From positions 1 to 37,697 of the forward strand of contig NZ_MVHG01000048.1 of NCBI RefSeq assembly GCF_002086125.1: a DNA stretch of 37,697 nucleotides, read 5' to 3'. The notes under the pieces are model-generated. The model worked only from the letters and a program-made list of their open reading frames with translations, was not told the origin of the DNA and ran no database searches. Of this stretch, positions 7,376 through 15,464 are shown piece by piece; the first letter of the stretch is position 1, and each line of letters starts with the position of its first letter. This DNA comes from Mycobacterium arosiense ATCC BAA-1401 = DSM 45069 (GTDB taxonomy: Bacteria; Actinomycetota; Actinomycetes; Mycobacteriales; Mycobacteriaceae). The position numbers were made by a program, and so were the translations under genes.

Positions 7376-8193
7376 CGCGCGGATCCTCCGAACAGGGTTG
7401 GTTGAACATCCGTGAAACTGTGGACACTGAGGATGGGCCGTTGGTCGTCTTCGGATTCCGGATTGTCAACAGTAACAACCTGTCCGGCGTATTCGTTATC
7501 CGTCATAATGTGAAGGATGGCTTCGGCAACTTGATCTGCTGTCAGCAATCGTAAGCGGGCCAGCCCGGCGCCGAGCCAAGCTGCCGGACCCTCTTCGCCG
7601 GTTTCGTGGAGCATCGGCGTATCAACAACGCCCGGGCATACTGCGTTTACACGAATTCCCTCGCGGTGCAACCTTCGACAGGAGCGTGACAGCATAATGA
7701 CCCCCGCCTTGGTAGCTACGTATACGGCGTCGTCCGGCGATGGGATAAATCCGCCGATGGAGGCCGTATTCACGATCGCACCGCCCCCGCGCCGCCTCAT
7801 CGCGGCGACGCCGAGTTGGGTGCCGTACACCACTCCGCCCAGGTTCACCCGTATCATGGTTTCAGCGCGCGCCAAAGGCGTATCGGGCCATGTAGGCGGA
7901 CCACCCACGAGTCCGGCGTTGTTGAGCACCAGGTCAATACCACCGTACTCGCGCTCCACCGCAGCGAAGGCGTCAGCCAAGGCCTCTGGATCGCCGACAT
8001 CGCATGTGATTGGGAGCGCTTGCGCGCCGCCATCGACGACAAGACGCATTGTCTCCTGGCTCGACTCGCTATCGATGTCTAGAACGGCGACCGCGCGGAT
8101 CCCGGCTCGCGCCATAGCGCATGCCGACGCCCGCCCAATCCCGCTGCCTCCCCCGGTAATCAAAGCAACTTTGCCGTCAAGCGATTCGACCAT
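7372..8193 (-). CDS. SDR-family NAD(P)-dependent oxidoreductase
   Basis: This 273-aa classical SDR has TGGGSGIG near the N-terminus, NNAG, the catalytic Ser in NTASIGG, YVATK and the VNAVCPGVVDTPM loop. The start ATG at 8193 has AGGAG five bases ahead; an ATG at 8196 and one at 8208 are in frame but fit less well. The C-terminal part (after about residue 225) is longer and less typical than in its three SDR relatives in the window, which may reflect a different substrate pocket. It overlaps the nitroreductase by 4 bp and follows the Dabb-like gene after 67 bp. It probably oxidises a secondary alcohol or reduces a ketone. Confidence 0.88.
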   Translation of the reverse strand: MVESLDGKVALITGGGSGIGRASACAMARAGIRAVAVLDIDSESSQETMRLVVDGGAQALPITCDVGDPEALADAFAAVEREYGGIDLVLNNAGLVGGPPTWPDTPLARAETMIRVNLGGVVYGTQLGVAAMRRRGGGAIVNTASIGGFIPSPDDAVYVATKAGVIMLSRSCRRLHREGIRVNAVCPGVVDTPMLHETGEEGPAAWLGAGLARLRLLTADQVAEAILHIMTDNEYAGQVVTVDNPESEDDQRPILSVHSFTDVQPTLFGGSAR

Positions 8194-8260
8194 CATTACT
8201 CCTGTCATCGATCCGCGGAATCATTAGGTGCGCAACATCACTTGAGCCTCGACATAACCG

Positions 8261-8818
8261 CTAGCGGAGCACGGGTCCTGGTGCTTCGTATAGCCATTGC
8301 GCTAGGCGGCGATCGACGATGGCATCGGGCATCTCGGGATCGAACCACCGGTCGACTCCGGCCCAGTGGTACGGGTGCATTGCATAGTCACCATTGAGGT
8401 CGTCGAGTGACGCAAATTCTTGCTCCCAGATGTGCGTCCAAAAAGAGGGCGAGACACTTTGGTCGACGCGGCTGAGCGCCCAACTATGGATCGTGCGGAC
8501 CAATCGAGGCATCGCCGCGAGTTCAGCTTCAAACCGTTGAGTAATCACGTCGGGCGTATTGGCGTGTACCCGAAACAGAAATGCGCGCTTGATCCGTGCG
8601 CCGGTGAACGGGACAAGCGCACCGAACAGCGGTGCTACTGCTACGGCTTCGAGCGTCTCAACACCATCAACACCGGGCTCAGGAAGAACCAAGGATGCGA
8701 CATCCCACGTCACGTCTCCTGCTCGTAGACTGCCCTTGAGGTTGCGGCCTGCCGAACCGGGCAGAAGGTCGAGATCAGCCGCGCTCGTGGCTTGCAATTG
8801 AACTATCCAGCGACTCAC
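8261..8818 (-). CDS. Dabb-like alpha/beta-barrel protein
   Basis: This 185-aa protein has the layout of dimeric alpha/beta-barrel (Dabb) proteins, here probably as two tandem ferredoxin-like halves. The second half contains FEAELAAMPRLVRTIHSWAL and a WEQEFASLDDLNGDYAMHPY segment, the usual Dabb landmark. Related Dabb proteins include polyketide cyclases and some small catabolic enzymes, but no catalytic residue can be assigned here. The start is a GTG at 8818 that overlaps the preceding stop (GTGA). It is coupled to the small protein at 8815 and to the serine hydrolase, which suggests that all three act on one step. Confidence 0.65.
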   Translation of the reverse strand: MSRWIVQLQATSAADLDLLPGSAGRNLKGSLRAGDVTWDVASLVLPEPGVDGVETLEAVAVAPLFGALVPFTGARIKRAFLFRVHANTPDVITQRFEAELAAMPRLVRTIHSWALSRVDQSVSPSFWTHIWEQEFASLDDLNGDYAMHPYHWAGVDRWFDPEMPDAIVDRRLAQWLYEAPGPVLR

Positions 8819-9129
8819 TGCGCCACCCCCACAACCCGATAACGTTCGACCGCCAACGCATCCGTGTCCGCCCACCACGCTGCGACCGATTCATCTCTCG
8901 CTGCCGCGAAGCGCATCGCCCAGAACGTGGCCGAGTCCGGGAGCTCCCAACGCAAAGTCACCTCGATGTGATCGGGGCCAACATAGGCCCACCAACTGTC
9001 GGCGAGTCGCATGCCACGTTCAGCCGCACCGGGGGCGTACTCGGCGCGCATCCGGTCGACCCATTCCGTTGCATTGTCGGCAGGCAGCACTACCCGGTCG
9101 ATCACAGCCACCGCACGCGCGCGATTCAT
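8815..9129 (-). CDS. Small protein of unknown function, possibly Dabb/ABM-like
   Basis: This 104-aa protein is translationally coupled to genes on both sides: its ATG overlaps the serine hydrolase stop (ATGA at 9126-9129), and its stop overlaps the next GTG. The sequence is short, with W-rich stretches (ADSWWAYVGPDH and AAWWADTDALAVERY) and an alternation consistent with a ferredoxin-like alpha/beta fold. I recognise no family with certainty. Its size and partners suggest a small enzyme or chaperone-like partner of the Dabb protein. The tight coupling makes it very likely to be a real gene. Confidence 0.6.
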   Translation of the reverse strand: MNRARAVAVIDRVVLPADNATEWVDRMRAEYAPGAAERGMRLADSWWAYVGPDHIEVTLRWELPDSATFWAMRFAAARDESVAAWWADTDALAVERYRVVGVAQ

Positions 9130-10343
9130 CCCGCTTTAGCCGCGCTCGGGCGCACCCAGAATCCGGGTTCACACGTCGGGGACCCCAGTGTCTGATAAGT
9201 GGCGTCGATCAGAGATTGGCTGCGCGCGTTGAGCCCGGTGCCGAAACCGTGGCGAATCGTTGTGTAACCAAAAGCCATCCGGCACGACGGATCTGCGAAG
9301 CCGATCTGACCGCCCATCCCCGGTGTGCCAAAGGCGTCCTCGCCGATGATCACGCTGTAGCCATCGCCGAGCGACGGATTGGACCACGACTTCGAGAAAC
9401 CCATGGTGTAGCTGGTCCGTGCACCGACGACGATGTCAAGGTCGCTGGCCGATTGAGCGGTGCGCATCCGGGCCAGCGATGTGGGGCTAACCAGTTGAAC
9501 GCCGTGGGAGCCATCCCCGGCGAGGGGCGCATACATGCCGGCAAGGCCGCGACCGTTGGTGACGCCACCTGCGGCTGGCAGTTCGGCGGTATGGAATTCC
9601 GGCCGGTCAACGCCGCGAATCCAGCCGCCATCGTTGCTAAAGAGTTGTCCGACAAGGGATTTACGGTTCACAACCTGCTGGGCCACTCGAGCTGAGAGTT
9701 TGGACAAATCGACGAGTTCGGTGGTGGCGACCCTGGGCTCGAGGTCGGATGGCAGCCCGATCCAAAAATCGAGGTCCATGGGTTGCGCGACTTCGTCGGC
9801 GAAGAATGTGCCCACCGAGCGGCCGTCGATCCGTCGAACGAGTTCGCCGATCAAGTATCCCAGTGCGAAACAGTGGTAACCCTGTCTAGTGCCCGGGGCC
9901 CAAAACGGCGCGGTGTCTTCGAGTGCCTGCACGACCCGTGACCATTCGCACACTGCCCCGTCGGGAAGTTGCTCTTGCCAGTGGTATACGCCCGACTGGT
10001 GACTGAAGATTTGACGCACCAGAATCTGGTCTTTGCCGTTCTTTGCGAACTCCGGCCAATAGTCGGCGACCGGCTTGTCCGGGTTGAGTTGGCCGCGGTC
10101 GATAAGCATGTTTCCACAAAGCGCGGTAGCACCCTTGGTGGCCGAGCAGATCACTTGCACGGTGTCCCGGTCCCACGGTTTGCCGCTAACGGCATCCGCG
10201 ACTCCACCCCACAGATCGACGACCATTTCACCGTCGACCATGACGCACAGCGAAGCGCCCAGTTCGTCACGCTCGGTAAAGTTGCGCTCGAACTCTTCTG
10301 AGACTCTGTCGAATCTGGTGTCGCACGATCCTTCGATAGCCAT
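9126..10343 (-). CDS. Beta-lactamase-fold serine hydrolase (esterase-like)
   Basis: This 405-aa protein belongs to the class C beta-lactamase/penicillin-binding-protein fold hydrolases, which include the EstB-type esterases. The nucleophile motif SxxK is SATK at residues 67-70, and Tyr156 (GYHCFALGYLIGEL) sits where the second catalytic motif is expected. A late glycine-rich GMGGQIGFADPS region matches the third. No signal peptide is seen, so it is probably cytoplasmic. The ATG at 10343 has AGAGGAG eight bases upstream. In a run that starts with a Baeyer-Villiger monooxygenase, a natural role is hydrolysis of the ester or lactone product; this is inference. Confidence 0.85.
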   Translation of the reverse strand: MAIEGSCDTRFDRVSEEFERNFTERDELGASLCVMVDGEMVVDLWGGVADAVSGKPWDRDTVQVICSATKGATALCGNMLIDRGQLNPDKPVADYWPEFAKNGKDQILVRQIFSHQSGVYHWQEQLPDGAVCEWSRVVQALEDTAPFWAPGTRQGYHCFALGYLIGELVRRIDGRSVGTFFADEVAQPMDLDFWIGLPSDLEPRVATTELVDLSKLSARVAQQVVNRKSLVGQLFSNDGGWIRGVDRPEFHTAELPAAGGVTNGRGLAGMYAPLAGDGSHGVQLVSPTSLARMRTAQSASDLDIVVGARTSYTMGFSKSWSNPSLGDGYSVIIGEDAFGTPGMGGQIGFADPSCRMAFGYTTIRHGFGTGLNARSQSLIDATYQTLGSPTCEPGFWVRPSAAKAG

Positions 10344-10624
10344 GTATCTTGCTCCTCTAGGTCAGATAGTCGCGGCATCGATGTAAGTAGCCGTTCAGGA
10401 GGCGGCGGGAGCAACACGCCCACAGTGAAACTTCGCATCACACTGCCTAACAGTGGGTTTGGCACCTGGTATGCAAGCGTGGCGCGCGAACAGAGGCGGT
10501 CGCATGCAGGCCGCGTGCCGGGTGCGCGCCAATGGTGGCTCTCGCGTGTGTCCCGACCCTCCAATGGCACGCCGACCCATACTTGAAGAGCGTCGGTTGA
10601 CTCACTGGCGAGCGTCACGTTCGT
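10344..10624. other. Gap between SDR and serine hydrolase genes
   Basis: These 281 bp hold no recognisable gene. A GTAAGTAG half site at 10382-10389 resembles one arm of the shared operator, but the second arm is missing. Transcription probably continues through from the BVMO promoter, or a separate promoter exists that I cannot identify. Confidence 0.4.
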
Positions 10625-11437
10625 TCAGTCGATTCCGATCAACGTGCCGATGCCCTCCCCTGGCGTCCCAAACGGCCCCATCGTGGAAGTCATCCCACCG
10701 TCGATGCACACCGTCGATGCGGTCATGAATGACGCCGCATCGCTGACGAGGAATGCAATGACCTCGGCTATTTCACTAGCGCATCCCACTCGTCCACTTG
10801 GGCTGGTGGGCCCCATGATCTTCGCCAGCATCTCTGGATCATCATGCAGGGGACCGAGAATCGGTGTGTCGATCGTTCCAGGACATACCGCGTTGACTCT
10901 GATGCCGTGCGGAGCGAGGTCGACAGCAGCGCTCTTCATCAGTCCTAGAACGCCGTGTTTGCTTGCACCATAGGCGGTGCCGGTCAGGGTTCCGAGAATT
11001 CCCATCGCCGACGATGTCAGTGTTATAGCCCCGCCTCCTGCTGCAGCGATCATGCGACCGCAGGACTGCAGCCCGTAGAACGCACCGCTGAGGTTGATCG
11101 AAATTGTCCGTTGCCACTCGATGGGCGAGATGTCGAGTAATGTGCCTACAGACGGCACTCCCGCATTGAGCACCGCGATGTGCACGGCTCCGTACCGCTC
11201 GACGGTGGCTTCGGCAATCCGCTCGTTCTGCTCCGGCGCGGAAACATCCACCTCGATTGAAAAAGCCTCACCACCATTCCTGGCAATTTCATCGGATGTC
11301 GCCTTAGCGCCGGCTTCGTTCAGGTCCGCGCAACAGACCTTGGCCCCTCGTTCGGCTAGCAGCGATGCGGTGGCTGCGCCAATTCCCGACGCTGCGCCCG
11401 TCACGATGGCAACCCGATTCTCAAGTGTTCGTGTCAT
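10625..11437 (-). CDS. SDR-family NAD(P)-dependent oxidoreductase
   Basis: This 270-aa classical SDR has TGAASGIG at residues 14-21, the Asp after beta-2 (CCADLNEAG) that favours NAD over NADP, LNAG, the Ser in TSSAMG and YGASK. The loop is NAVCPGTIDTPI. The C-terminus is about 20 residues longer than the minimal SDR and ends in GTPGEGIGTLIGID. The ATG at 11437 has GAGGAGG in front. It lies 11 bp downstream of the SnoaL-like gene and is fourth in the BVMO-led run. It probably makes the ketone substrate of the BVMO, or oxidises the alcohol released by the hydrolase. Confidence 0.9.
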   Translation of the reverse strand: MTRTLENRVAIVTGAASGIGAATASLLAERGAKVCCADLNEAGAKATSDEIARNGGEAFSIEVDVSAPEQNERIAEATVERYGAVHIAVLNAGVPSVGTLLDISPIEWQRTISINLSGAFYGLQSCGRMIAAAGGGAITLTSSAMGILGTLTGTAYGASKHGVLGLMKSAAVDLAPHGIRVNAVCPGTIDTPILGPLHDDPEMLAKIMGPTSPSGRVGCASEIAEVIAFLVSDAASFMTASTVCIDGGMTSTMGPFGTPGEGIGTLIGID

Positions 11438-11448
11438 ATTGATCCTCC

Positions 11449-11844
11449 TCAGTTTCCGAAAGCCGCGGCGAGCGCCAATGGGTTGAAGTATTCCCGGTAC
11501 AGCACGATATGGCCGCTTCGGGCACGGACGATCAACACATAGCGGTTCGCATAGTCGAGGTCGGTTTCCTTGAAAGTGCCGGTCGAGCGAAACTCGACGA
11601 CAGCGACCTCCGGATCGGTAGTCTCACGGACCTCGATGTCGTGAAAATCGAGCTTCGCGAAAACCTGGCTAGCACTGAGAAACGCGGCGATGGCTGCCTT
11701 GCCCTCGAAGCGGTCAGCGAGACCAGGCGGCGCGAGCGGTATTTCGAGCACCGCATCGTCGGCCAACAATTCGACGGCGGCATCGATGTCAAGCACATGC
11801 AGTGCGTCGAGCCAACGCCGGGCTAATATTTGCGCTTCGGACAT
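11449..11844 (-). CDS. SnoaL/NTF2-like protein
   Basis: This 131-aa single-domain protein has the NTF2-like (cone-shaped alpha+beta) fold. It begins with a helix (AQILARRWLDALHVLDIDAA), then LLADDAVLEIPL, and ends with REYFNPLALAAAF, a common C-terminus of SnoaL-like proteins. Members include ketosteroid isomerases, limonene-epoxide hydrolases and cyclases. The ATG at 11844 has GAGGAGA upstream. It lies 10 bp behind one SDR and 11 bp before another, so it acts with them. An isomerase or epoxide hydrolase role would fit a terpenoid or steroid pathway, but the catalytic residues cannot be assigned by eye. Confidence 0.82.
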   Translation of the reverse strand: MSEAQILARRWLDALHVLDIDAAVELLADDAVLEIPLAPPGLADRFEGKAAIAAFLSASQVFAKLDFHDIEVRETTDPEVAVVEFRSTGTFKETDLDYANRYVLIVRARSGHIVLYREYFNPLALAAAFGN

Positions 11845-11854
11845 ATCTGTCTCC

Positions 11855-12619
11855 TCATTGGTGCCCGGTAGGGAAAAGGGTGGCAGTCATGCCGCCGTCC
11901 GCAACAAACTCAGCACCGGTGCAGTAGCTACTTTCGTCCGAAGCCAAAAACAGTGCGAGGCGGGCTATCTCCTCGGGTTCAGCGAGGCGATGCATTGGGA
12001 TCAATGGTTCAACCGTCTTGACCATCGGTGTACCACCGATCTGCTCGACCATCGGCGTAAGGACTCCACCGGGGTGAATCGAGTTCACCCGAATGCCGAG
12101 CGTTGCCAGTTCCAAGGCCGCCACCTTCGTCATCCCCCGCACGGCGAACTTGCTCGCCGTGTAAGCGACAGCACCGGGCGAACCCGCAAGCCCTTCAACC
12201 GAGGAGATGTTAATGATCGACGCACGTCTCGACCGAGTCATCGCCGGGATGCCGGCACGCATTCCCAGAAAGACACCAATTTGGTTCACTGACACGATCC
12301 GCATGTACTCCTCTGGCGTCGTGTCAACGATCGGCGCCAAGTACGCCAGTCCAGCATTGTTGACAAGCACATCGAGGCCGCCGAATGCACTGACGGCTTC
12401 CTGTACTCCACGCGCCCAGGAACTTTCGGCGGTTACGTCGAGGTGGACGTAGCGCGCTGCGGATCCGAGTTCCTTGGCGAGCACCTCGCCTTCGGCATCG
12501 AGCACATCCGCGAGGACCACCTTTGCGTCGTGCTCCACGAACAACCGGGCCTCGGCTGCTCCCATCCCCCGGGCTCCGCCGGTGATCAGTGCGACCTTGC
12601 CGTCTAACCGCCCACTCAT
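11855..12619 (-). CDS. SDR-family dehydrogenase, 20-beta-hydroxysteroid dehydrogenase-like
   Basis: This 254-aa SDR begins MSGRLDGKVALITGGARGMG, very like the mycobacterial FabG3/20-beta-hydroxysteroid dehydrogenase type as I remember it. NNAG, NISSVEG, YTASK and IHPGGVLTPM follow. LADVLDAEG has the Asp that favours NAD. The ATG at 12619 overlaps the BVMO stop in an ATGA, so the two are translated together. The pairing suggests that this enzyme makes the ketone the BVMO then oxygenates. Steroid specificity is not proven; this subfamily also acts on cyclic alcohols. Confidence 0.9.
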   Translation of the reverse strand: MSGRLDGKVALITGGARGMGAAEARLFVEHDAKVVLADVLDAEGEVLAKELGSAARYVHLDVTAESSWARGVQEAVSAFGGLDVLVNNAGLAYLAPIVDTTPEEYMRIVSVNQIGVFLGMRAGIPAMTRSRRASIINISSVEGLAGSPGAVAYTASKFAVRGMTKVAALELATLGIRVNSIHPGGVLTPMVEQIGGTPMVKTVEPLIPMHRLAEPEEIARLALFLASDESSYCTGAEFVADGGMTATLFPTGHQ

Positions 12620-14424
12620 CGGATCGTCAATCCCTCGAACTCGCCTTCTTCCCGCCATCGCTTCAGTAGCGCGAAGAACGCAACCGATCCTTCGCCATAC
12701 TGGCCCGCCAGCAGGCTATGGCCTCCCCTTGGTGAACCCTCCTGATTGAAGTACCCGGGAGTGCATTCGAGCAGAAAGTCCTCGTTGAGCACCTGCAGCC
12801 GATCGATCGTCGCGACCCATTCGGCCTCGGCTTCGGGAGTCGTCTCGACATACTCCGCCCCCTCTTTCTGAAGGTGAGCGACGATGTGGCCAACGTGGTT
12901 GGTTTGCTCGTCCAGCATGTGCGGAAAGTTGATTGTCAACCCGGTCTGCGTGATCCCGAGGAAGAACATGTTGGGGAAGCCGTGGGTGTGAAAACCGTGG
13001 AAGGTCGAGAATCCGTCCGCCCACTTCTCCGAAAGTCGCACCCCGTCGCGGCCTACGACGTCCATCCGAGCTCGCTTGAGGGGCGAGGTACCGACCTCGA
13101 ATCCGGTCGCGAAGATAACGCAGTCGAGTGCGTACTCCTTATCGCCGACAACGACACCGTTCTCGGTGAAGCGTTCGACACCGCGCCCATCCGTGTCGAC
13201 AAGAGTTACGTTCGGCCGGTTGAACGTGGGCAGGTAATCGTCGCTGAAACACGGCCGCTTACAGAACATCCGGTAGTAGGGCTTCAGCGCCTCGGCGGTC
13301 GAGGAGTCCTCTACGGTCTCGTCGATGCGCGACCGCAACTCCTCCATCTTCTGGAAGTCCGCAAGCTCGACGGCAGCGGCGACTTCTGCCATATCGACAT
13401 CTACGCCGGGCATACCGGCGAAGAACCCACCGACCTTGCGCATGATGTCCGTCCACCCGTCGCCAACGAGGTCGACCGGCTGCGGCAGACCAGACACGAG
13501 GCAATTGAAGTTGGCCATGCGCTCGCGCTGCCACCCCGGCTGCAGACTGGCCGCAAAGTTCGGGTCGGTGCGCACATTGTTCCGCTCGCTGATTGACGAG
13601 GGGGTGCGCTGGAATATGTAAAGATGCTGTGCGGACTCGGCGAGGGACGGCACGATCTGTATCGCCGTCGCACCGGTGCCGATGACTCCGACCCGCTTGT
13701 CGCCGAGGCGGTGATGACCGCCCTTTGCTGTCCCGCCTGTGTAGCCGTAATCCCAACGGCTGGTATGGAAGGTGTGGCCTCGGTACTGCGAAATACCCGG
13801 CACACCCGGCAGTTTCGGTCGGTTCAGCGGCCCGCCCGACATCACGACGAAACGGGCACGAATAGCGTCACCGCGATCGGTGGTGACCAGCCACCGTCCG
13901 TCCGCCTCGACCCAACGAATTTCCGACACTTCGGTCTGGAAGCACGAATGCTCATAAAGGTTGTAATGCCGCGCGACCAACTGAAGGTAGGCCAAGATCT
14001 CCTCTCCGGTCGCATACTTCTCTGAGGGGATGTAGCCGGTCTCCTCCAGCAGAGGCAGATAGATGTAGGATTCGGTGTCGCAGCGTGCACCCGGATAGCG
14101 ATTCCAGTACCAAGTGCCGCCAAAGTCGCCGGCCTTGTCGATCACACGGATCCTGTCCAGCCCGGCCTCCCGAAATCTCGCACCCGCCAGCAGGCCGCCG
14201 ATGCCAGCGCCCACAATCACAGCATCGACCTCGTCGGTCAGCGCGTCTCGGGTGAAACCCGGAGCGACATATGGATCGTCGACGTAGTGCGAGAACTCAC
14301 CCGTCGGTTCGACGAATTGCCCGATGCCCTCGGGCCGAATTCGCTTGTCACGCTCGGCGCGATAGCGCGCACGCAACTCGTCCGGATCAAAGCCAAGCTG
14401 GTCAACATCGACCGTCAAAGCCAT
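12616..14424 (-). CDS. Flavin-containing Baeyer-Villiger monooxygenase
   Basis: This 602-aa FAD- and NADPH-binding monooxygenase would insert oxygen beside a ketone to give an ester or lactone. Two Rossmann motifs are visible, VIVGAGIGG (FAD, near residue 68) and VGVIGTGATA (NADPH). Between them lies YRGHTFHTSRWDYG, a close match to the BVMO fingerprint FxGxxxHxxxWD with Tyr for the first Phe. The N-terminal extension of about 65 residues is typical of the cyclopentadecanone/steroid monooxygenase type rather than the short cyclohexanone type. The ATG at 14424 has GGAAGAGG upstream, and operator site 4 lies 63 bp ahead. It heads the ten-gene minus-strand run. Confidence 0.93.
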   Translation of the reverse strand: MALTVDVDQLGFDPDELRARYRAERDKRIRPEGIGQFVEPTGEFSHYVDDPYVAPGFTRDALTDEVDAVIVGAGIGGLLAGARFREAGLDRIRVIDKAGDFGGTWYWNRYPGARCDTESYIYLPLLEETGYIPSEKYATGEEILAYLQLVARHYNLYEHSCFQTEVSEIRWVEADGRWLVTTDRGDAIRARFVVMSGGPLNRPKLPGVPGISQYRGHTFHTSRWDYGYTGGTAKGGHHRLGDKRVGVIGTGATAIQIVPSLAESAQHLYIFQRTPSSISERNNVRTDPNFAASLQPGWQRERMANFNCLVSGLPQPVDLVGDGWTDIMRKVGGFFAGMPGVDVDMAEVAAAVELADFQKMEELRSRIDETVEDSSTAEALKPYYRMFCKRPCFSDDYLPTFNRPNVTLVDTDGRGVERFTENGVVVGDKEYALDCVIFATGFEVGTSPLKRARMDVVGRDGVRLSEKWADGFSTFHGFHTHGFPNMFFLGITQTGLTINFPHMLDEQTNHVGHIVAHLQKEGAEYVETTPEAEAEWVATIDRLQVLNEDFLLECTPGYFNQEGSPRGGHSLLAGQYGEGSVAFFALLKRWREEGEFEGLTIR

Positions 14425-14486
14425 TTTGCCTCTTCCTGATTGCCGTACTGACTGCGACCGAACCATTATGTCGTGATTTGACGATA

Positions 14487-14498
14487 GCAAGTACTAAC
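14487..14498. promoter_or_regulatory. Shared operator, site 4 (BVMO promoter)
   Basis: GCAAGTACTAAC matches the shared palindrome except for one base (C for T at position 2). On the minus strand it is followed directly by TATCGT (14486-14481), a -10 box that would start the BVMO transcript near 14474, about 50 nt before the start codon. Confidence 0.58.
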
Positions 14499-15093
14499 TC
14501 CAACCGTCAAGGCATGGCTCTGCGACAGCTGTAGGCCTACGTCTGAGCTGACAAATCCGCTGCGCGACTTCGGCGTCAACCTCTCGTCAGGCGTCGCTCA
14601 TTACATGGATGTGTCCTGGTCTTCGCGGGCGAGAAGACAGGTAAACGTCGCGCGAGGGTATATGCGAATCAGCGCTTAGCCTTCTTCATCCTTGGCCAGG
14701 CCCGCGCTCTGATTGATTCGTCGGGTCAGAACCGGACTCGGGATATCTGACCGTCCGCAATCGTCGGGTGACTATGAGAACTGTGGCCAGCATTGCGCAA
14801 TTGCGTGATGGTGCGCGCGCTCGATTTCTTGCTTGCCGACCGCGCGCACCTATTGAAATAACGGTAGCTGTAAGGGATTTGATCCGACCAGGGGCACCAG
14901 GGATGCACAACCGACCGAGGAACCTGCGGTATGAAGGCCCTAGGTCCTTCCGGCAGACTTCATTTACCTTCTAGTTCCCAGCCCGACTCGGAATGTGGAG
15001 GCACGGCCCTGGACATATTGCGACGCCGGGCCGGCGCAGGCTCCGAACGCCGCACAGGTCCGGGCCTGCCGCCTAACCGTAGTCGCCGACCGC
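14499..15093. other. Intergenic region without a recognisable gene
   Basis: About 595 bp between the BVMO promoter and the end of the EthD-like gene. Short frames occur on both strands, but none has supported starts or family features. An imperfect hairpin at about 14615-14641 (CCTGGTCTTC against GAAGACAGG) has no T run. The minus-strand transcript from the CoA-ester operon probably ends in here, but I cannot point to its terminator. Confidence 0.45.
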
Positions 15094-15435
15094 TCAAGCG
15101 CGTGTGACGCGTGGGGTGATCTCCTCCCACAGCGCTGCCGACGCGTTCCTTAAATCGCAGGAGTCGCTTAGGTGCATGTCCTTCGCACCCTCCAACATGG
15201 CGTCGAGTAGGCCCTGCGGGTCCTCGGTGTCGGCCTCATAGACAGACACGTACCGGTGGGGCGGCGCCTCAACACCTTTGGCCTGTGCCGCCGATACCCG
15301 GTAACGGGAGGCAGCCACAAATCCGTCGACGGCCAGCACCTCGGGGAGGTGGGTTTCGTCGTACCACTTGTTGTACTCGGCGTCGCGCTCCGGGCTGACG
15401 GGGTTTGTATAGACGATCAGCACCGCTTTGGGCAT
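15094..15435 (-). CDS. EthD-like/DUF4286-type small protein
   Basis: This 113-aa dimeric alpha/beta-barrel type protein resembles EthD-like proteins. The segment DAEYNKWYDETHLPEVLAVD at residues 15-34 is the family hallmark, followed by a RYVSVYEADTEDPQGLLDAM region. EthD relatives are needed in some P450-linked ether degradation operons, although their chemistry is unclear. The ATG at 15435 has GGAAGG upstream. It is the last gene of the ECH > acyl-CoA synthetase operon (29 bp after the synthetase). It probably supports a catabolic step; no catalytic residue can be named. Confidence 0.75.
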   Translation of the reverse strand: MPKAVLIVYTNPVSPERDAEYNKWYDETHLPEVLAVDGFVAASRYRVSAAQAKGVEAPPHRYVSVYEADTEDPQGLLDAMLEGAKDMHLSDSCDLRNASAALWEEITPRVTRA

Positions 15436-15464
15436 GGTGGGAACCTTCCGTGTTGTGTTGGTTT

